NCBI GenBank assembly: GCA_024688365.1
Contig: JAILEG010000033.1
Span: 1-64,000, forward strand
Direction of reading: 5' to 3'
DNA length: 64,000 nt
DNA from: Prevotella sp.
GTDB taxonomy: Bacteria > Bacteroidota > Bacteroidia > Bacteroidales > Bacteroidaceae
Part shown: piece by piece, positions 17,610-27,533 of the stretch
Numbering within the stretch: position 1 is the first letter of the stretch
Layout: each line of letters opens with the position of its first letter
Notes under the pieces: model-generated
Database searches by the model: none
Told to the model about the DNA's origin: nothing
The model's input: only the letters and a program-made list of their open reading frames with translations
Translations under genes and position numbers: made by a program

Positions 17610-19508
17610 ATGGAAGAACAAATCGAAGTGAAGGAACTCGACAACGTCGTCGTACACTTCTCAGGAGACTCTGGAGATGGCATGCAGCTGGCTGGCAACA
17701 TTCTCACCACCGTATCGGCTACAGTGGGCAACGGTGTGTCGACATTCCCTGACTATCCGGCCGACATCCGTGCCCCGCAAGGCTCGCTGACAGGTGTGAG
17801 CGGATTCCAGGTACACATCGGTGCTGGGAAAGTCTATACCCCAGGTGACCGCTGTGACGTACTCGTTGCCATGAATGCCGCCGCTCTGAAGATGCAGTAC
17901 AGGCACTGCAAACCCAACGGGACCATCATCATTGACACCGACTCATTCAGCCCCCGCGACCTGCAGAAGGCAGAGTTCCGCAGTGATGACTACCTGGGAG
18001 AGATGGGTATCGACCCTGACCGTGTGGTGGCTTGCCCGATAACGAAGATGGTCAAGGACTGCCTCGCCGACACAGGCATGGACAACAAAGCCATACTGAA
18101 ATGCCGCAACATGTTCGCCCTGGGCCTGGTATGCTGGCTATTCAACCGTGACCTGTCACTGGTCAACAGCTTCCTTGAGACGAAATTCAGGAAGAAACCA
18201 GCCATTGCGGCAGCCAACATAAAGGTAGTCGAGGCCGGTTACCACTACGGGCACAACGTACATGCCTCCGTGCCGAATACCTACCGCATTGAGTCGAAGG
18301 TGAAAGAGCCAGGACGATACATGGATATTACAGGCAACAAGGCCACCGCCTACGGACTCATGGCAGCCGCCGAACGTGCCGGACTGCGCCTCTACCTGGG
18401 CTCCTACCCCATCACACCAGCCACTGACATCCTGCACGAGCTGGCCAAGCACAAGTCAATGGGGGTGACGACGGTGCAGTGCGAGGACGAGATAGCGGGC
18501 TGCGCATCAGCCATCGGAGCCGCTTTCGCCGGCGCATTGGCTGCCACCTCCACCTCCGGACCGGGCATCTGCCTGAAGAGCGAGGCCCTGAACCTTGCCG
18601 TCATAGATGAGCTGCCTCTCGTTGTCATCGACGTGCAGCGTGGCGGACCATCAACAGGCATGCCGACGAAGAGCGAGCAGACCGATCTCCTGCAGGTGCT
18701 GTACGGACGGAACGGCGAGAGCCCGATGCCCGTCATTGCCGCCACCAGCCCCACCGACTGCTTCGATGCAGCCTACAATGCCTGCAAGATAGCCCTGGAA
18801 CACATGACACCCGTCGTGCTTCTGACCGATGCCTTCATTGCCAACGGCTCATCAGCCTGGAAGCTGCCTGACATCAACAACCTGCCCGAAATACACCCCC
18901 ATCTCGCCACTGCCGACCAAAAATACAAGTACTCGCCTTACAAACGTGACCCGGAGACGCTCGCCCGTTATTGGGCCATCCCGGGAACTGAGGGCTACAC
19001 CCACATTCTTGGCGGACTGGAGAAGGATGGCGAGACGGGAAGCATCTCCACCGACCCGGAGAACCATGACCGTATGGATCACCTGCGTTTTGAGAAAGTG
19101 GCCCGCATCCCCGTCCCCGACCTGGAGGTCATGGGCGACAAGGACGATGCCGATCTCCTCATCGTGGGCTTCGGCAGCACCTACGGCCACCTTTTCTCTG
19201 CCATGCAGGAACTGCGTCAGAAGGGAAAGAAGGTGGCTTTGGCACAGTTCAAATATGTCAATCCGTTGCCAAAGAACACGGCAGAGGTGCTTGGGCATTA
19301 CAAGAAAGTAGTGGTTGCCGAGCAGAACCTCGGACAGCTGGCAGCCCTGCTGCGCATCCGAATCAACCATTTTGCCCCCTACCAGTACAACCAGGTCAAG
19401 GGACAGCCATTCGTTGTCAGCGAATTGGTGCGTGAGTTCGACAAGCTCATCAATGCGCCACTGCCCAAGGAGGAGGGCGGAACGTTCTATACAAAAATCC
19501 TTCAGTAG
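17610..19508 (+). CDS. korA: 2-oxoacid:ferredoxin oxidoreductase, alpha (gamma-alpha fused) subunit
   Basis: A 632-residue cytoplasmic subunit. Residues 10-190 form the gamma domain (FSGDSGDGMQLAGN near 17-30). Residues 215-632 form the alpha domain, with YLGSYPITPATDILHEL, TSTSGPGICLKSEALNLA and QRGGPSTGMPTKSEQTDLL, the last two shaping the thiamine diphosphate site. With the beta subunit it converts 2-oxoglutarate (or a related 2-oxoacid) and CoA to acyl-CoA, reducing ferredoxin, or the reverse in anaerobic reductive metabolism. Substrate preference cannot be fixed from sequence. korB follows after a 142-base spacer with a GC-rich hairpin. Confidence 0.92.
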   Translation: MEEQIEVKELDNVVVHFSGDSGDGMQLAGNILTTVSATVGNGVSTFPDYPADIRAPQGSLTGVSGFQVHIGAGKVYTPGDRCDVLVAMNAAALKMQYRHCKPNGTIIIDTDSFSPRDLQKAEFRSDDYLGEMGIDPDRVVACPITKMVKDCLADTGMDNKAILKCRNMFALGLVCWLFNRDLSLVNSFLETKFRKKPAIAAANIKVVEAGYHYGHNVHASVPNTYRIESKVKEPGRYMDITGNKATAYGLMAAAERAGLRLYLGSYPITPATDILHELAKHKSMGVTTVQCEDEIAGCASAIGAAFAGALAATSTSGPGICLKSEALNLAVIDELPLVVIDVQRGGPSTGMPTKSEQTDLLQVLYGRNGESPMPVIAATSPTDCFDAAYNACKIALEHMTPVVLLTDAFIANGSSAWKLPDINNLPEIHPHLATADQKYKYSPYKRDPETLARYWAIPGTEGYTHILGGLEKDGETGSISTDPENHDRMDHLRFEKVARIPVPDLEVMGDKDDADLLIVGFGSTYGHLFSAMQELRQKGKKVALAQFKYVNPLPKNTAEVLGHYKKVVVAEQNLGQLAALLRIRINHFAPYQYNQVKGQPFVVSELVREFDKLINAPLPKEEGGTFYTKILQ

Positions 19509-19603
19509 ACGGACTGACTGGCTGACGAGCCGGCAAGCAGCCCCCTCTGCCATCACATCTATGCATAAGTAAAAACCATATTACGAACCTTAAAAACATG
19601 ACC

Positions 19604-19642
19604 GCCCAACCTCCCTCTAAGGAAGGAGCCACAGGCGGGTAG
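19604..19642. repeat. GC-rich hairpin in the korA-korB spacer
   Basis: CCGCC...CCTCC and its complement GGAGG...GGCGG form a nested hairpin (about 19604-19640) resembling the CCCCACCC/GGGTGGGG elements found elsewhere in the window. It could stabilise the upstream korA message or dampen read-through to korB. Confidence 0.45.
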
Positions 19643-19650
19643 CAAAAGAC

Positions 19651-20658
19651 ATGAGCCAATATACAGCACAAGACTTCAAGAAAGGGCAGCCCCGCTGATG
19701 TCCGGGCTGCGGTGACCACTTCTTCCTCGCCAGCCTGCAGAAGGCAATGGCAGAGTTAGGTGTACCACCCTACGAGACTGCCGTCATCAGTGGCATCGGC
19801 TGCTCCAGCCGTCTGCCCTATTATGCCAACACTTATGCCATGCAGACCATCCACGGCCGTGCGGCTGCCATAGCCACTGGTGCCAAGGTGACCAATCCGA
19901 ACCTCACTATCTGGCAGGTGTCAGGCGATGGTGATGCCCTCGCCATCGGCGGCAACCACTTCATCCATGCCATGCGCCGCAACATAGACCTGAACATGAT
20001 CCTCCTCAACAACCGCATCTACGGTCTGACCAAGGGACAGTATTCCCCCACCAGCCCGCGCGGCTTCGTCTCCAAGTCAAGCCCTTACGGCACAACGGAG
20101 GATCCCTTCCGCCCGGCAGAGCTGTGCTTCGGTGCCCGCGGCAACTTCTTCGCACGCAGCGTGGCCAATGACAGCAGTGAGACGATTGCCATCCTCAAGG
20201 CGGCCTACCAGCACAAGGGAGCAGCCGTGTGTGAGATCCTGCAGAACTGCGTCATCTTCAATGACGGCTGCCACAGCGCAGTCTACACCTCAGCAGGCAG
20301 AAAGGAGAATGCCATCTACGTGCGGCACGGCGAGCCGCTCATCTTCGGAGCCAACAACGAGTACGGCCTCATGCAGGAAGGCTTCGGGCTGAAGGTGGTC
20401 AAGATTGGCGAGAACGGCATCACCCGTGACGACATCCTCATCCATGATGCCCACTGCCAGGACAACACCCTGCAGCTGAAGCTCGCAATGATGAGCAATG
20501 AGGATGGCTTCCCCGTGGCCCTCGGTGTCATCCGTGATGTAGAGGCACCCACCTACGATGCCGCTGTCAACCAGCAGATTGAAGACGTGAAGGCAAAGAA
20601 GCCTTACCACAACTTCATGGAGATGCTGGAGACCAACGACATCTGGGAAGTGAAATAA
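19651..20658 (+). CDS. korB: 2-oxoacid:ferredoxin oxidoreductase, beta subunit, interrupted by an in-frame TGA
   Basis: The natural start is the ATG at 19651 (MSQYTAQDFKKGQPR). Codon 16 is TGA (19696-19698), then the frame continues as CPGCGDHFFLASLQ to a TAA at 20658. Homologues have Trp (TGG) immediately before the CPGCG motif, so one G-to-A change explains the stop. The CPGCG cysteines are iron-sulfur ligands of this family. Restarting at the ATG at 19747 would lose them and probably the activity. The rest is intact: GDGDALAIGGNHFIHAMRRN for thiamine diphosphate binding, then NNRIYGLTKGQYSPTS. Other genes in the window end at TGA, so reassigned UGA is unlikely. The cause is either a true nonsense mutation or a sequence error. 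Confidence 0.85.
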
Positions 20659-20700
20659 GAAAAACGGAAAGAGAGACTTGCACAGGAAAGAGAAAAGAAG

Positions 20701-20708
20701 TAACTTTG
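20701..20708 (+). promoter_or_regulatory. -7 promoter box (TAACTTTG) for the LytTR gene
   Basis: This is an exact TAnnTTTG match that contains the TTG of the longer frame. It supports the ATG at 20736 as the real start, with a leader of about 20 bases. Confidence 0.6.
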
Positions 20709-20735
20709 TACTCAAAGATAATCATCCCGTACGTC

Positions 20736-21569
20736 ATGAGTAAACTTTCCTCTTTCCTGCAACGCAAGTATCTCCCCCTGACAGGAACTTCCTCCTGGCA
20801 GTCCTACGTGGCATCAGGAGGAGGCATATTCCTGCTGCTTTTTCTTTTGCAGCCCTTCGGCATCAGCAATTACCAGGGCAACACGTTCCTGATGTGTCTG
20901 GGCTATGGTGTGCTGACAACGCTTCTCCATTGGCTGTGCGCCACCGTATTCTTAGATATGCCGCTGCGGAAGGAAAGCTTTGTAACGAACCTCGATTACA
21001 TTGTATTCTCCATTGCATTGGAACTCTCCATTGCCCTCTCCATTACCCTCTATTCAGCCTTTATCTTCCAGACTCCTGTGACGTGGAAGCTGTTCGGAAT
21101 CTTCTTTTACTGGACTTTCCTCATTTGGCTGATGGTATTCGGCATCTTCACATTGGTTGACCACAACCGCATGTTGCATTACAGACTGGAGCAAGTCATA
21201 GCCAAGACCACCGATGAGCAGGAGAACATCACCATCACCCTGCACGACCAGAACCTTCGGGGCACTGACCTGACGCTGCCCATCAATGACCTGCTCTATC
21301 TTGAGGCAAGGAAGAACAACGTCAGTATCTGCTATATGAGGGAAGGTAAGGTGACAAAGACCGAGATCCGCTCAACGCTGACCGCCCTGAAGGCCGGCCT
21401 CCCCTACAAGAACATCTTTCAATGTCACCGCTCTTTCCTTGTCAACATCAATAATATCTCCTCCGCCAAGGGCAACTCCAACGGCTATCAGTTGCGCCTT
21501 GGAGAATGTACCGACATTATTCCCGTCTCCCGAACATACGTGCCGGGGCTTAGAGACTTTACCAATTAA
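20736..21569 (+). CDS. LytTR family transcriptional regulator with membrane domain
   Basis: A 277-residue protein. Four hydrophobic segments fill residues 25-140 (for example GGGIFLLLFLLQPFG and WKLFGIFFYWTFLIWLMVFG), then a linker. A C-terminal LytTR DNA-binding domain spans about residues 170-270, with LLYLEARKNNVSI, FQCHRSFLVNI and the terminal VSRTYVPGLR. The protein would sit in the inner membrane and bind DNA directly. Such one-component membrane LytTR regulators are common in Bacteroidetes; no partner kinase is nearby. It may control the TonB-dependent receptor downstream, which is only an inference from position. Confidence 0.88.
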   Translation: MSKLSSFLQRKYLPLTGTSSWQSYVASGGGIFLLLFLLQPFGISNYQGNTFLMCLGYGVLTTLLHWLCATVFLDMPLRKESFVTNLDYIVFSIALELSIALSITLYSAFIFQTPVTWKLFGIFFYWTFLIWLMVFGIFTLVDHNRMLHYRLEQVIAKTTDEQENITITLHDQNLRGTDLTLPINDLLYLEARKNNVSICYMREGKVTKTEIRSTLTALKAGLPYKNIFQCHRSFLVNINNISSAKGNSNGYQLRLGECTDIIPVSRTYVPGLRDFTN

Positions 21570-21753
21570 TAAAAAGAAAATGACGACAGAGGGGCTCAGA
21601 ATGGTACTTGCCAACGCTGAAAAAGCCCTTGTCAAAACATATTTTCTTCTTATCCATTCGTCCCAAAACTTAGCATTTCAGCGGGTTTCATAGCTATACG
21701 CACCACTATCACGTTGTCTGTCCCTACGATTTGGAGACTGGCGGAACCTTTCA

Positions 21754-21761
21754 TACATTTG
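21754..21761 (+). promoter_or_regulatory. -7 promoter box (TACATTTG) for the TonB-dependent receptor
   Basis: This is an exact TAnnTTTG match 31 bases before the ATG at 21793. Confidence 0.55.
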
Positions 21762-21792
21762 CATCAGAAAATCATCTGGAAGCAAAAGGAAC

Positions 21793-23913
21793 ATGAAACA
21801 GATTCTCGCCATTCTCTTATGTATAATGACCGCAGGACAGGCAGGCGCACAGCATACCGTCAGTGGCCATGTAACCGACAAGCACCACACCCCGTTAGCC
21901 GGAGCTAACATCTTTATAGAAGGAACACTCGATGGCTGCCTGACTGACAGCTTAGGGCAGTTCACCTTCACCACCGCCCAAAAAGGAACCCTCACGCTGA
22001 TAGCCTCATCCCTTGGCTATGGGCAGAGAAGCACCCGTATCGTCCTCCCACAGAGCCATCCACTGAATCTTGAACTGGAGGAACTGGCCACTCCCATTGA
22101 TGAGGTCGTGGTGGAGGGGAGCCGTTTCGGCTTCGGGACAGGTGACGAGGCTGGACGCATGAATGCCCTTGACGTGGTGATGACCGGCTGCTCAAACGGT
22201 GATATCATCGCTGCCTTGCAGTCGTTGCCCGGCACGCAGAAGGTGGGCGAGAGCGGAAGGCTCTATGTACGTGGCGGAGAAAGCAGCGAGTGTCAAACCT
22301 TCATCAATGGCATGCACGTACTCATGCCCTATACCACCACCACTGACGGCAGTCCGTCACGTGGCCGATTCTCTCCTTTTCTCTTCAAAGGCATAAACTT
22401 CTCACTCGGAGGCTACGGCAGCGAGTACGGTGAGGCACTCTCCTCCGTCCTCCCCATGACTACCACGGATGTCTCCACTGGTGACAAACTGGGCTTCAGT
22501 GTGTCTGACGTGGAGCTGAACCTTGGCGGGACGAAGGCCTTCCGGCACAACTCGGTGGCATTCAACGCACAATATGATGACATGGGATTGTACAATGCCC
22601 TCTTCCCCAGCAACATTGACTGGAACCGCCCTTACCGCAGACTGTCGGGCGAGGCGCAATACAAAGTCGACTTTTCTCCCTCCTCGTCCCTCCGAACTTA
22701 CCTTGGTTATGACTACACCACCGTATCTCCCCGCCAGGACGACCACAATCTTTACCTGCGGGAGCATAACCTCTATGCCAATGCCACCTTCCGGACTGCG
22801 CTGCCAAACGGCTGGTCGCTCTTTGCAGGCATGGCCAATTCTACTGTCAATGAGCAGATTGACGGAGCGGAGACGGCTGCCGACCGATACGGTCACCGTC
22901 AGAACGAACTGCACATGAAAGTCAAAAGTGGAAAATCATTCGGCAGCCGTCTGCATCTTCAGATGGGTGTGGAGCAGTACTTCCGTAAGTTCAACATCAG
23001 CCACAATCAGCCCATGATGGCTCAGCCTGCATGCCTTCACCTTTCCTATCAGCTCTCCGCCGCCTTTGCCGAGGCCCAGATACGGCTTTTGCCCAAGGTC
23101 TATGGCAGTATATCGGGGCGGCTGGAATATCCGTCCTACGCACATGGCATACGCCTAATGCCCCGGATGGCACTCAGCTATCAACCCAGCCGGCACCTGC
23201 ACTGCTCGCTCATGTACGGCAGATACGCCCAGACCGCCGAGGACCAATATGCCCTGCGCATGGCAGACAAGCTGGAACCCGCCCATGCCGACCATTACAT
23301 TGCAGGATTGGAGTGGTTATCAATCAAGACCACCTTCCGCCTTGAAGGTTACTACAAGCACTACAGCCACCTGCCCCTGCGCATCGGCCCACAGCTGTAT
23401 GCCCCTGCAGGCTACGGCTTCAGCCGGGGTGTGGATGTGTTCTTCACCAGTATAATGCTGCGCGACAACCTACAGACCACGCTCTCCTACTCCTACAACG
23501 ACTCGAAACGGAAATACATGGACTACACCGAGGCGGTCACCCCGCACTATGCCACCCTCCACAACCTCTCCCTGTCAGCCAAATACGGCATTGACAGACT
23601 GAAGAGTTACCTCGGCATCACCGAGATGATAGCATCGGGACGACCCTACACTGACCCCACCCTACCGGGACAGATGAATGCCCACGCACCTCTCTCCATG
23701 AGCCTGAGCGTCAACGTCTCCGTCCTCGTCAGTCCCAAGGTCATCGTCTATGCCTCAGCCACCAACATCTTAGGGCACAACAACATCTATGGCTACAGCT
23801 ATACGGCCGACGGAAGCCGACGGCCAAGGCTGGCATCCTACGACCGCATGTTCTTCATCGGAATATTTGTATCACTCAAAAATACCAAAGCTTATGAAAT
23901 CTCTAATTTCTAA
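21793..23913 (+). CDS. TonB-dependent outer-membrane receptor
   Basis: A 706-residue protein with signal peptide MKQILAILLCIMTAGQAGA. A carboxypeptidase-regulatory-like domain spans residues 20-100 (VSGHVTDKHHTPLAGANIFIEG). A plug domain spans about 110-220 (IIAALQSLPGTQKVGESGRLYVRGG), and a beta-barrel runs to the C-terminal Phe. It imports a ligand across the outer membrane using TonB energy. No SusD-like gene follows, so it is probably not a glycan SusCD system; iron chelates, vitamins or peptides are possible. It overlaps the next small gene by 20 bases, so the two are coupled. Confidence 0.92.
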   Translation: MKQILAILLCIMTAGQAGAQHTVSGHVTDKHHTPLAGANIFIEGTLDGCLTDSLGQFTFTTAQKGTLTLIASSLGYGQRSTRIVLPQSHPLNLELEELATPIDEVVVEGSRFGFGTGDEAGRMNALDVVMTGCSNGDIIAALQSLPGTQKVGESGRLYVRGGESSECQTFINGMHVLMPYTTTTDGSPSRGRFSPFLFKGINFSLGGYGSEYGEALSSVLPMTTTDVSTGDKLGFSVSDVELNLGGTKAFRHNSVAFNAQYDDMGLYNALFPSNIDWNRPYRRLSGEAQYKVDFSPSSSLRTYLGYDYTTVSPRQDDHNLYLREHNLYANATFRTALPNGWSLFAGMANSTVNEQIDGAETAADRYGHRQNELHMKVKSGKSFGSRLHLQMGVEQYFRKFNISHNQPMMAQPACLHLSYQLSAAFAEAQIRLLPKVYGSISGRLEYPSYAHGIRLMPRMALSYQPSRHLHCSLMYGRYAQTAEDQYALRMADKLEPAHADHYIAGLEWLSIKTTFRLEGYYKHYSHLPLRIGPQLYAPAGYGFSRGVDVFFTSIMLRDNLQTTLSYSYNDSKRKYMDYTEAVTPHYATLHNLSLSAKYGIDRLKSYLGITEMIASGRPYTDPTLPGQMNAHAPLSMSLSVNVSVLVSPKVIVYASATNILGHNNIYGYSYTADGSRRPRLASYDRMFFIGIFVSLKNTKAYEISNF

Positions 23914-24508
23914 ACTCGTCATCATCGCTGCCCTCCTGTGTGCAACCAGTGCTGAAGCCCAACGCAACATGCAGATGGAAAACTACTTAGGGCCTGCCCT
24001 CGCCAAGGTGAAAGCCGACTCGGCAGCATCGGTCATCAATGGAATAGCCGAACTCAAACGGTTGGAGACCATGTACCCCAAGGAGTGGCTGCCCACCTAT
24101 TACAAGACGCTCTTTGCCCTGCGGTTCGCCATCGGGCAACCAACCGACAGCCATGCCGCCCCACTGCTCAATGCCGCCAAGGCCGACCTTGACAGACTGG
24201 AGGCCATGCAGGCTGCCGACCGTTCGGAAGTGCTGACGCTCAAGGGATTCTACTTCACGGCACTCATCATGCAGAATCCAGCCGTCAACGGCATGCGCTA
24301 CTATCAGGATGCTCTTGCCAATTACCAGAAAGCCATCAACGAGAACCCCTCCAATCCCCGTCCCCGACTCCTGCTCCACCTCTTCAACGAGAACATGAGC
24401 AAGTTCACCGGACAGAAGAATCCCGATGCCGGCAAGGAATTGCAAATCATCCGTGAGCTGCTTGAGAAAGAGCATGTGGAGGGACTGATGCCTTCCTGGG
24501 GGAGATAG
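23894..24508 (+). CDS. small secreted helical (TPR-like) protein, partner of the TonB receptor
   Basis: A 204-residue exported protein with signal peptide MKSLISKLVIIAALLCATSAEA. The mature part is helical, with TPR-like spacing in the stretch around YYQDALANYQKAINENPSNPRPRLLLHLF. The start at 23894 places the signal peptide at the N-terminus; the longer frame from 23789 runs through the receptor gene. Overlap with the receptor gene suggests the pair acts together, the small protein being periplasmic. I do not recognise a named family. Confidence 0.75.
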   Translation: MKSLISKLVIIAALLCATSAEAQRNMQMENYLGPALAKVKADSAASVINGIAELKRLETMYPKEWLPTYYKTLFALRFAIGQPTDSHAAPLLNAAKADLDRLEAMQAADRSEVLTLKGFYFTALIMQNPAVNGMRYYQDALANYQKAINENPSNPRPRLLLHLFNENMSKFTGQKNPDAGKELQIIRELLEKEHVEGLMPSWGR

Positions 24509-24647
24509 CCATCTGCTCACTCCAGCCCAAAAGAAGGAGGGAGAGCCTGGCTGAACACGGGCAAGCAGCTCTTTGCAAACGAAAGCCGTCCAATTGCGGA
24601 GGGAAAGGCAATCTTCCACTGACTGCCCGGTGTCGGATTACACCAGT

Positions 24648-24710
24648 ACTCCTCGTGAAGTACCCGGATACTTCAGATGCAATACTCAAGTACTTCACAA
24701 GAAGTACTGT
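24648..24710. repeat. TACTTCAC/GAAGTA palindromic repeat cluster, copy 2
   Basis: Words close to AGTACTTCACAAGAAGTACT and GTGAAGTACCCGGATACTTC are packed together, matching the clusters at 8216 and 46790. It lies in the 440-base gap after the small secreted protein. Apart from this and the hairpin at 24831 the gap shows nothing. Confidence 0.75.
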
Positions 24711-24830
24711 GCCACTCCACACGGGCAGTAGCACTAAAGCATGCAAATAACTGTAAGACAGCACGTTATTTAAACAGAAAAAGAATCCTTCCACGTATCA
24801 GGACGATACGGGACCGAAAAAGAAAACACG

Positions 24831-24870
24831 GATAAGGACGATGAAAGCACCTGCGCTCACCGTCCTTATC
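24831..24870. terminator. hairpin between convergent genes
   Basis: GATAAGGACG (24831-24840) pairs with CGTCCTTATC (24861-24870). It lies between the convergent receptor operon and upp and could serve both. Confidence 0.55.
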
Positions 24871-24949
24871 CTGATTATTCCTCACATGTAAGGTTCTTGT
24901 CCTCTACCCTCTCCCGCAGAGGAGGAACAGATGGCAGCCCCCCACATTC

Positions 24950-25609
24950 TCAAATCTTCTCACCATAGCACAGGTCACCGGCATCGCCGAAGCCTGGCAC
25001 GATGTACTGATGCTCATTGAGCCCCTCGTCAATGGCAGCACACCAGATAGTCGTGGTACTGTCAGGGAAAGTCTTCCTGATGTGGGCGATGCCCTCCGGT
25101 GTGGCGATCATGCAGGCCACATGGACATGACGGGGCGTACCCTTGGAGAGGATGGCCTTGTAACCCAGCTCCATAGAGCCACCGGTGGCCAGCATCGGGT
25201 CGGCGATGATGAGGGTCTTGCCGTTGATGTCAGGTGTGGCAAGATACTCCACATGGATGCCCACCTCATGATGCTCAGCATCCTTATACTCACGATAAGC
25301 ACTGACAAAAGCATTGCCGGCATGGTCGAAGATGTTGAGGAAACCGTTGTGGAAAGGCAGTCCGGCACGGAAGATAGTAGCCAGGACGACCTTGTCAGTA
25401 GGCACATTCACCTGCGCCGTGCCTAACGGCGTGACGACACACTTGGGTTCGTAGTTCAGCGTCTTGGAGATTTCAAAGGCTTCAAACTCGCCGATACGCA
25501 TGACATTGTTGCGGAAGAGCAGCCTGTTCTTCTGATAGTCCTTGTCACGGATCTCAGCCATGTACTGGTTGATGATGGAGTTCTGCTCCGAGAAATTGAT
25601 GATTTCCAT
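24950..25609 (-). CDS. upp: uracil phosphoribosyltransferase
   Basis: A 219-residue cytoplasmic enzyme that makes UMP from uracil and PRPP in pyrimidine salvage. The PRPP loop is ADPMLATGGSM near residue 139 and the uracil-contact region is the C-terminal IVPGFGDAGDLCYG. The start at 25609 (MEIINFSEQNS) matches the family's length of about 210-220; the longer frame reads through its promoter. It is divergent from pckA. Confidence 0.95.
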   Translation of the reverse strand: MEIINFSEQNSIINQYMAEIRDKDYQKNRLLFRNNVMRIGEFEAFEISKTLNYEPKCVVTPLGTAQVNVPTDKVVLATIFRAGLPFHNGFLNIFDHAGNAFVSAYREYKDAEHHEVGIHVEYLATPDINGKTLIIADPMLATGGSMELGYKAILSKGTPRHVHVACMIATPEGIAHIRKTFPDSTTTIWCAAIDEGLNEHQYIVPGFGDAGDLCYGEKI

Positions 25610-25708
25610 TTTTCTTTTTAGGTGTTTTAGGTGTGCGGAATAGTTACCCGCCCTGCAAAATTTCGGCAAAATTAAGAAAATCCCTGAAGTTTTGCAAAGT
25701 CTGATTTG

Positions 25709-25716
25709 CAAATATA
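25709..25716 (-). promoter_or_regulatory. -7 promoter box (TATATTTG) for upp
   Basis: This is an exact TAnnTTTG match on the minus strand, giving a leader of about 90 bases. Confidence 0.55.
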
Positions 25717-25812
25717 CCGCCGTGTGTTCAATTTTTAAATTCTTTAACCTTGCCACATCTCACTTTGATACTTTTTTCGCTGGTTATTTTTGGGCGGACT
25801 TAATAAATATAT

Positions 25813-25820
25813 TACCTTTG
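25813..25820 (+). promoter_or_regulatory. -7 promoter box (TACCTTTG) for pckA
   Basis: This is an exact TAnnTTTG match 66 bases before the pckA ATG at 25887. Confidence 0.6.
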
Positions 25821-25886
25821 CGGTGTCTTTTTTACAGACACCCAACAAGCAACAAAATCAAGTTTCAACTAAATACATTTAACGAA

Positions 25887-27500
25887 ATGGCAAAGTTTGA
25901 TAAGAGCGTACTGGAAAAGTACGGAATCACAGGTACGACAGAAGTATTGTACAATCCTTCTTACGAGGTATTGTTCAACGAGGAGACAAAGGAAGGCCTT
26001 GAGGGCTTCGAGGTTGGTCAGGAGACCGAGCTTGGCGCAATCAACGTAATGACCGGTATCTACACTGGCCGCTCACCTAAGGATAAGTTCATTGTTGAAG
26101 ATGAGAACTCAAAGGACACCGTATGGTGGGACTCTGAGGAATACCACAACGACAACCACCGCGCAACCAAGGAGGCTTGGTCAGCCGTAAAGGAAATCGC
26201 ACAGAAGGAACTCTCCAACAAGCGCCTTTTCGTTGTTGACGGTTTCTGCGGTACTCACAAGGACACACGTATGAAGGTCCGCTTCATCGTTGAGGTTGCT
26301 TGGCAGGCTCACTTCGTAACAAACATGTTCATCCGTCCTCAGAGCGAGGCCGACTTCGAGCAGGAGCCAGACTTCATCGTCTACAACGCATCCAAGGCTA
26401 AGGTAGAGAACTACAAGGAGCTGGGTCTGAACTCTGAGACAGCCGTTGTGTTCAACGTTACTTCCAAGGAGCAGGTCATCATCAACACATGGTACGGTGG
26501 TGAGATGAAGAAGGGTATGTTCTCTATGATGAACTACTTCCTCCCGCTGAAGGGCATGGCTTCCATGCACTGCTCTGCCAACACCGACATGAACGGTGAA
26601 AACACCGCTATCTTCTTCGGTCTCTCCGGTACAGGCAAGACCACTCTGTCTACCGACCCGAAGCGTAAGCTCATCGGTGATGACGAGCATGGATGGGACG
26701 ATGAAGGCGTGTTCAACTACGAGGGTGGCTGCTACGCAAAGGTTATCAACCTCGACGCAGAGGCTGAGCCAGACATCTATGGTGCCATCACCCGTGACGC
26801 TCTCCTTGAGAACGTGACCGTTGACAAGAACGGCAAGATTGACTTCGCTGACAAGAGCGTTACCGAGAACACCCGTGTCTCTTACCCAATCTACCACATC
26901 AAGAACATCCAGCGTCCGGCATCACAGGGTCCTGCTGCAAAGCAGGTTATCTTCCTGTCAGCTGACGCATTCGGCGTACTGCCGCCAGTATCCATCCTGA
27001 ACGCAGAGCAGACGAAGTACTACTTCCTCTCTGGCTTCACCGCAAAGCTGGCTGGTACAGAGCGTGGCATCACTGAGCCAACTCCAACCTTCTCTGCTTG
27101 CTTCGGCCAGGCATTCCTTGAGCTGCACCCAACAAAGTACGCTGAGGAGCTGGTTAAGAAGATGGAGAAGAGCGGTGCCAAGGCTTACCTCGTCAACACA
27201 GGCTGGAACGGCACAGGCAAGCGTATCTCTATCCGTGACACACGTGGTATCATCGACGCTATCCTCAACCATTCTATCGACGCTGCTCCGACAAAGCAGA
27301 TTCCTTACTTCAACTTCACTGTTCCAACACAGCTTGAGGGTGTTGACACAGGTATCCTCGACCCACGCGACACTTACGCTGACGCAGCTCAGTGGGAGGA
27401 GAAGGCTAAGGACCTCGCAGCCCGCTTCATCAAGAACTTCAAGAAGTACGAAGGCAACGAGGCTGGTAAGGCTCTCGTAGCAGCTGGTCCTCAGCTCTAA
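25887..27500 (+). CDS. pckA: phosphoenolpyruvate carboxykinase (ATP)
   Basis: A 537-residue cytoplasmic enzyme interconverting oxaloacetate and phosphoenolpyruvate with ATP/ADP. The kinase-1a P-loop [13 protein letters not shown] lies near residue 246, [22 protein letters not shown] follows, and the PPCK region [16 protein letters not shown] lies near residue 355. In Prevotella-like fermenters it runs toward oxaloacetate to fix CO2 on the way to succinate. Codon use is strongly biased (GCT, GGT, AAG, CTC) compared with neighbours, a sign of high expression. The ATG at 25887 follows a TACCTTTG promoter, and the gene ends in a perfect terminator. Confidence 0.97.
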   Translation: MAKFDKSVLEKYGITGTTEVLYNPSYEVLFNEETKEGLEGFEVGQETELGAINVMTGIYTGRSPKDKFIVEDENSKDTVWWDSEEYHNDNHRATKEAWSAVKEIAQKELSNKRLFVVDGFCGTHKDTRMKVRFIVEVAWQAHFVTNMFIRPQSEADFEQEPDFIVYNASKAKVENYKELGLNSETAVVFNVTSKEQVIINTWYGGEMKKGMFSMMNYFLPLKGMASMHCSANTDMNGENTAIFFGLSGTGKTTLSTDPKRKLIGDDEHGWDDEGVFNYEGGCYAKVINLDAEAEPDIYGAITRDALLENVTVDKNGKIDFADKSVTENTRVSYPIYHIKNIQRPASQGPAAKQVIFLSADAFGVLPPVSILNAEQTKYYFLSGFTAKLAGTERGITEPTPTFSACFGQAFLELHPTKYAEELVKKMEKSGAKAYLVNTGWNGTGKRISIRDTRGIIDAILNHSIDAAPTKQIPYFNFTVPTQLEGVDTGILDPRDTYADAAQWEEKAKDLAARFIKNFKKYEGNEAGKALVAAGPQL

Positions 27501-27533
27501 GCCGCTCAAGTATTTCTGAACAGATAAGACAGG

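Noticed and set aside
19696..19698. Selenocysteine or UGA-as-Trp recoding at the korB stop
   Set aside because: No convincing SECIS-like hairpin follows, the family has Trp and not Cys here, and other genes of the window end at TGA.
21793..24508. A SusC/SusD glycan-uptake pair
   Set aside because: The receptor is short for SusC (706 residues) and the partner of 204 residues lacks SusD features and a lipobox.
26181..26897. A 238-residue open frame opposite pckA
   Set aside because: It is a shadow of the strongly codon-biased pckA gene, with no recognisable domain or start signal.
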